In this document: piece by piece, positions 59,846 to 64,000 of the stretch | Layout of the letters: each line of letters begins with the position of its first letter | Numbering within the stretch: the stretch's first letter is position 1 | Assembly (NCBI GenBank): GCA_022376925.1 | Contig: JAIOJX010000006.1 | Coordinates: 56,391,658-56,455,657 of the forward strand | DNA: 64,000 nt | Origin: Tragulus kanchil | Taxonomy: Eukaryota; Chordata; Mammalia; Artiodactyla; Tragulidae | Direction: 5' to 3' | Made by a program: the position numbers and the translations under genes | Notes under the pieces: model-generated | The model's input: only the letters and a program-made list of their open reading frames with translations | Databases searched by the model: none | Told to the model about the DNA's origin: nothing

Positions 59846-60069
59846 ATGTCCCCAAAGAAGCTTTCTGTGCCATATCTAAGCAGTGGAAAGTGCCACCTAG
59901 GAATCACTGAACGTGCCCATGATTAAAAATGTCAGAGGAAAGAGTTTTTGAGTGTTAATAGATGACCTTGTTTCCCCTTCATTAAGCCAAAGAGACTACA
60001 TTGCACACAGGTGTGAATAACAACTTGTAGAAAAAAAGCCAAATACATTCCTCAGCTTGTTAAGTGCAA

Positions 60070-60337
60070 ACTGTTGTCTGTAGCTCAGTGGGAAGAGATT
60101 CCTCCTGCCATGTAGGAGTCCCTGGTTTGATTCCTAAGTGGTGGAACTTTGCCAGGAGAATGGATGGGGCAATCCACTCCAGTATTTTTGGGTGACCCTG
60201 ATGGCTTAGACAGGAAAGACTCTGCCAAAATGAGCGAGTCATCTTCTGGTTTGCGAAGATACTTGGGGGATGACCTGACAACCCACTCCAGTGCTCCTGC
60301 CTTGAGAATTCGCACGGATTGAGGAGCCTTGAAAGCT
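60070..60337 (+). mobile_element. Dimeric tRNA-derived SINE (Bov-tA-like), repeated in each tandem unit
   Basis: The first tRNA-like head 'tctgtagctcagtgggaag' with B box 'tggtttgattccta' is followed by the body 'caatccactccagtattt'. A second head-like part 'ccctgatggcttagacaggaaag' with 'cttctggtttgcgaag' follows, and then the body repeats ('acaacccactccagtgctcc'). In the complete copies a tail 'gaaaagaatctgacaag' and 'aactaaacacaaag' is seen. Near-identical copies lie at 61222-61535 and 62175-62488, and a diverged one at about 63132-63455, all at the same place in the 0.95-kb unit. The SINE therefore inserted before the unit was multiplied. Confidence 0.8.
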
Positions 60338-61171
60338 AGAGATATGATTTACATAAAAATGTACAACTCTCAGTAAGGTAGAAAACTGTAACTCTAGTTT
60401 AGAATGGTGTTAAAATTAAACTATCATAGAAAATTTAAAGGAAAGAGCTTTGTAAATAACTATAGCTACAACAATGTAACAACAGACTCACAGAATAAGA
60501 GATAATTTCTACAGTGAAAATATAAAAAGGGAGGAGAGCAAGTTAAAAATAAATCACTATCAACAGATATTTTCAGTTCAAAATACATAAACTAAAAAAT
60601 GAAAGGATGAAGATGATACTCCAAGTGAATAGTAATCAAAAAAAAAGGTACAGTCATACTTATGACCAACTAAATAAAGTTTAAGTCAAAATAATAACAA
60701 GTGACAAATAAAGTCATGTTGAAATAATAAAAGGGTCAAAACATAACATCATAAATATTGGCAGAAAGTTATTCTTTCTTTTTTCAATAAGATGGCTCGA
60801 GAAGCAATTAGTTGCCTTTAACTTCATTTTAAACAATTTTGTTAGATTCTTTTGTGACAGCTGTGCATTTTGAAAAACACTTATCAAAACTGGTTAACCT
60901 TTGTGTAGTCATCTTATATACTATTTTTAATGCTTCATAATAACATTTTTATCATGTTTCTGCCATATATCAACATGACTCAGACATATGTACACATATG
61001 TCCCCAAAGAAGCTTTCTGTGCCATATCTAAGCAGTGGAAAGTGCCACCTAGGAATCACTGAACGTGCCCATGATTAAAAATGTCAGAGGAAAGAGTTTT
61101 TGAGTGTTAATAGATGACCTTGTTTCCCCTTCATTAAGCCAAAGAGACTACATTGCACACAGGTGTGAATA

Positions 61172-63078
61172 ACAACTTGTAGAAAAAAAGCCAAATACAT
61201 TCCTCAGCTTGTTAAGTGCAAACTGTTGTCTGTAGCTCAGTGGGAAGAGATTCCTCCTGCCATGTAGGAGTCCCTGGTTTGATTCCTAAGTGGTGGAACT
61301 TTGCCAGGAGAATGGATGGGGCAATCCACTCCAGTATTTTTGGGTGACCCTGATGGCTTAGACAGGAAAGACTCTGCCAAAATGAGCGAGTCATCTTCTG
61401 GTTTGCGAAGATACTTGGGGGATGACCTGACAACCCACTCCAGTGCTCCTGCCTTGAGAATTCACACGGATTGAGGAGCCTTGAAAGCTGCAGTTTATAG
61501 TGTTGAAAAGAATCTGACAAGATTTGAGAACTAAACACAAAGAACAAAGTTCTTTCCAAGGCAGGTCTCAGATAGCATCAAAGAACCATTAACAAAAGGA
61601 ACATACTGTTTTGGCTAGTAGCCCCTTGGAAAAGTTCCCAAAGTAGCTCTACCTAGACTTTGAAGCAGTTGAAAAGTCCATGTAGGAAACACTATAGACT
61701 TTGATATGGATAGATATAACGAGCAAGGGTTCCATAGCTGAGAGTAAACAGATTTCACCAAACTATCCTATGGAAAGACTTCCCAATGAGGAGAAACAAG
61801 CAGCCTCTTTATTCAGAAAAATGTGTTTGCAAAGTTTGTATTGTCACAAAGAGAAAACTATCAGCAGGTTAGCTATGGCAGCTTTGAGACAGGAATGATC
61901 AATCTTTCATAAAGGGGATAATACTGCTTTGTCCATTCAGTCAAATGGTGGGTCCCAAAGGAAGCTTTTTCTGCCACATCTAAGCAGTAGAAAATCCCCA
62001 ACTAGGACACACTGCACCCATTCATGAGTAGAAATATCTGAGAAAAGAGCTCTTTGAGTGCTGATACATGCCCTTGTATTCCCTCCACTGAGTCAAAGAG
62101 ATTATTTTCACCCAGGTGTGAATGACAACTTGTAGAAAAAAAGCCAAATACATTCCTCAGCTTGTTAAGTGCAAACTGTTGTCTGTAGCTCAGTGGGAAG
62201 AGATTCCTCCTGCCATGTAGGAGTCCCTGGTTTGATTCCTAAGTGGTGGAACTTTGCCAGGAGAATGGATGGGGCAATCCACTCCAGTATTTTTGGGTGA
62301 CCCTGATGGCTTAGACAGGAAAGACTCTGCCAAAATGAGCGAGTCATCTTCTGGTTTGCGAAGATACTTGGGGGATGACCTGACAACCCACTCCAGTGCT
62401 CCTGCCTTGAGAATTCACACGGATTGAGGAGCCTTGAAAGCTGCAGTTTATAGTGTTGAAAAGAATCTGACAAGATTTGAGAACTAAACACAAAGAACAA
62501 AGTTCTTTCCAAGGCAGGTCTCAGATAGCATCAAAGAACCATTAACAAAAGGAACATACTGTTTTGGCTAGTAGCCCCTTGGAAAAGTTCCCCAAAGTAG
62601 CTCTACCTAGACTTTGAAGCAGTTGAAAAGTCCATGTAGGAAACACTATAGACTTTGATATGGATAGATATAACGAGCAAGGGTTCCATAGCTGAGAGTA
62701 AACAGATTTCACCAAACTATCCTATGGAAAGACTTCCCAATGAGGAGAAACAAGCAGCCTCTTTATTCAGAAAAATGTGTTTGCAAAGTTTGTATTGTCA
62801 CAAAGAGAAAACTATCAGCAGGTTAGCTATGGCAGCTTTGAGACAGGAATGATCAATCTTTCATAAAGGGGATAATACTGCTTTGTCCATTCAGTCAAAT
62901 GGTGGGTCCCAAAGGAAGCTTTTTCTGCCACATCTAAGCAGTAGAAAATCCCCAACTAGGACACACTGCACCCATTCATGAGTAGAAATATCTGAGAAAA
63001 GAGCTCTTTGAGTGCTGATACATGCCCTTGTATTCCCTCCACTGAGTCAAAGAGATTATTTTCACCCAGGTGTGAATG
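61172..63078. repeat. Direct duplication W (near unit length of the tandem repeat)
   Basis: Copies are 61172-62124 and 62125-63078, shift 953 then 954. They differ by one C (61638 versus 62592 region). The junction falls within shared text 'caggtgtgaat', which occurs in both neighbouring units of the diverged tandem repeat, so this event joined homologous positions of two units, unlike the microhomology joins elsewhere. It overlaps duplication V. Confidence 0.95.
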
Positions 63079-64000
63079 ATTCTTTCTTAACTGCAGAAAA
63101 CTCAAATACCCTCTTCAGAACATTAAGTGCTAAGGATTCTCCATAGTTCAGCAGGTAGAGATACTGCCTACCATGGAAGAGACCTGGTTTGATTACTGAG
63201 TGGGGAAGTTCACCAGGAGAAGGAATAGGGCTATCTACTCCAGTATCTTGGGCCTCCCTGGAGGCTCAGATGGAAAAGAATCTGCTTGTATTGAGCAATA
63301 CAGTTGTTCAACCCTTAGTTTGAAAAGATGCTTGGAGGAGGACCTGGCATCCCACTCCAGTCTTCCTGCCTGGAGAATATTCAAGCCTAGAGGAGCCTTG
63401 CAAGCTGCAGTCTATGGGGTTGAAATGAGTCTGAAAGGATGAAGAACAAACACAAAGCAGCAACTTTGAAACATTCACAAAAGCTACATAGCGCTATGAC
63501 TTTCAATCCCATGTGTAGGTTCCACAAAGCAGCTCTCCCTAGAGTTGGAACAGTTGCAAAGCCCACCTAGGAAACACTGTAATCTTTAATGCTTATAGAT
63601 ATCACAGGCGAGAGTGTCATAGATGCTGTTAGCCAGATTTTGCCAAACTATACTGTGGGATGACTTCCCAGCAAGGAGGAGCAAGAAATCAGTTTCTTTC
63701 AGAAAACTGAATGGGTTTGCAAAGTTTTTGCTGTCATGTAGAGAAAAGCATCAGGATCTACCATTGCGCGTTTCAGACAGGAATGACCTTTTATGTAGGG
63801 GCTAATACTGCTTTGTCCATTCAGTGACTACCTTGTCCATTCACATCTCCAAAACAGCTTTCTCTGACATATCTGAGCAGTGGAAATATTCCACATTGGA
63901 CTCACTGCACCCATTCATGATTTAAAATGTATAAGTAAAGATTTATTTAAATGCTGATAGTTTCTCTCCCTTGATCCAAGGAGACTACATTCCACCCCTT

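Larger units (their letters stand above)
59208..61489. repeat. Direct duplication V
   Basis: Copies are 59208-60360 and 60361-61489, shift about 1153 then 1152. Copy 1 is faithful to 'ccttgaaagct' (60337). Twenty-three filler bases (60338-60360, ending 'tttacataaaaat', which resembles a garbled 59190-59207) lead into 'gtacaactctcag'. Differences: one A in a run near 59485 and G/A at 60311/61463. Confidence 0.95.
59850..64000. repeat. Diverged tandem repeat, unit about 0.94-0.95 kb, containing a SINE
   Basis: A landmark 'agctttctgtgccatatctaagcagtgg' at 61011 (copied at 59859) recurs in altered form at 61963, 62917 and 63856. The spacings are 952, 954 and 939. The 62917 instance is the near-identical product of duplication W, but the units at 61011, 61963 and 63856 differ from each other by many substitutions, so an older true tandem duplication existed. 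Each unit holds the same order: dimeric tRNA-SINE, a 'gttgaaaagtcc...aggaaacact' block, 'ggataatactgctttgtccattcag', then the landmark. The array runs beyond the window. I do not recognise it as a known ruminant satellite. Confidence 0.8.

Noticed and set aside
61212..62512. 115-codon minus-strand ORFs with Cys/His-like text
   Set aside because: They are antisense translations of the dimeric tRNA-SINE in the tandem unit.
1..64000. CRISPR array, bacterial operons, phage or plasmid systems
   Set aside because: The repeats are about 1 kb and not 25-40 bases; coding capacity and SINE/LINE content are those of a mammal.
1..64000. The duplications as a mobile-element mechanism (new transposon with 1-kb target duplications)
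   Set aside because: No shared sequence exists at the junctions, no inserted element lies between copies, and the units differ from each other completely in content.

Overview
The window is ruminant (cetartiodactyl) genomic DNA with no intact host gene. The evidence is BovB LINE sequence (28.3-30.7 kb and 34.8-40.3 kb), tRNA-Glu-derived SINEs of the Bov-tA and CHR kinds, and L1 elements with ruminant-type 3' ends. Almost everything recognisable is retroelement or retroposed mRNA. I cannot name the species.

Layout. 1-11.7 kb: a decayed L1 (5'UTR, ORF1, ORF2, 3'UTR), its 5' end outside the window. 12.2-13.8 kb: a gammaretrovirus-like ERV remnant with a protease whose active site is lost. 13.8-18.5 kb: AT-rich DNA with one antisense Bov-tA SINE. 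18.67-25.75 kb: a processed pseudogene of TBC1D10B with probable target-site duplications, carrying a second retroposed RNA inserted antisense. 25.8-28.3 kb: plain AT-rich DNA. 28.3-30.7 kb: BovB copy 1. 30.7-34.5 kb: AT-rich DNA. 34.5-40.3 kb: a Bov-tA SINE and BovB copy 2, which contains a 5'-inverted (twin-primed) L1 insertion. 40.3-47.3 kb: an ancient L1 5'UTR-like region on the minus strand, split by a plus-strand L1 3' end. 48.477-58.053 kb: a full-length L1 with a perfect 13-bp target-site duplication, interrupted by a CHR-type SINE with its own 13-bp duplication. 58.1-59.6 kb: an antisense CHR SINE and an old L1/HAL1 ORF1 fragment. 59.8-64 kb: a diverged tandem repeat of about 0.95 kb that includes a dimeric tRNA-SINE.

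The dominant signal is not any element but a pattern laid over all of them. I find 23 direct, near-identical duplications of about 0.95-1.2 kb, the second copy abutting the first, at intervals of roughly 1.8-6.7 kb from one end of the window to the other (A to W in the feature list). They ignore element boundaries. Most junctions have a few bases of microhomology, and several have short scrambled or re-copied filler. Differences between copies are often concentrated at the junction-proximal ends and in homopolymers. Collapsing them restores sensible lengths: the TBC1D10B retrocopy returns to about 3.4 kb, the size of a whole mRNA. The likeliest reading is an assembly artefact (overlapping contig ends placed side by side instead of merged, or gap filling). 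A real burst of microhomology-mediated tandem duplication is the alternative that raw reads would test. About 25 kb of the 64 kb would then be redundant.

No genes here work together as a pathway. The biology is layered retroposition: L1 and BovB reverse transcriptases mobilised themselves, SINEs and host mRNAs, all now inactive in this window.
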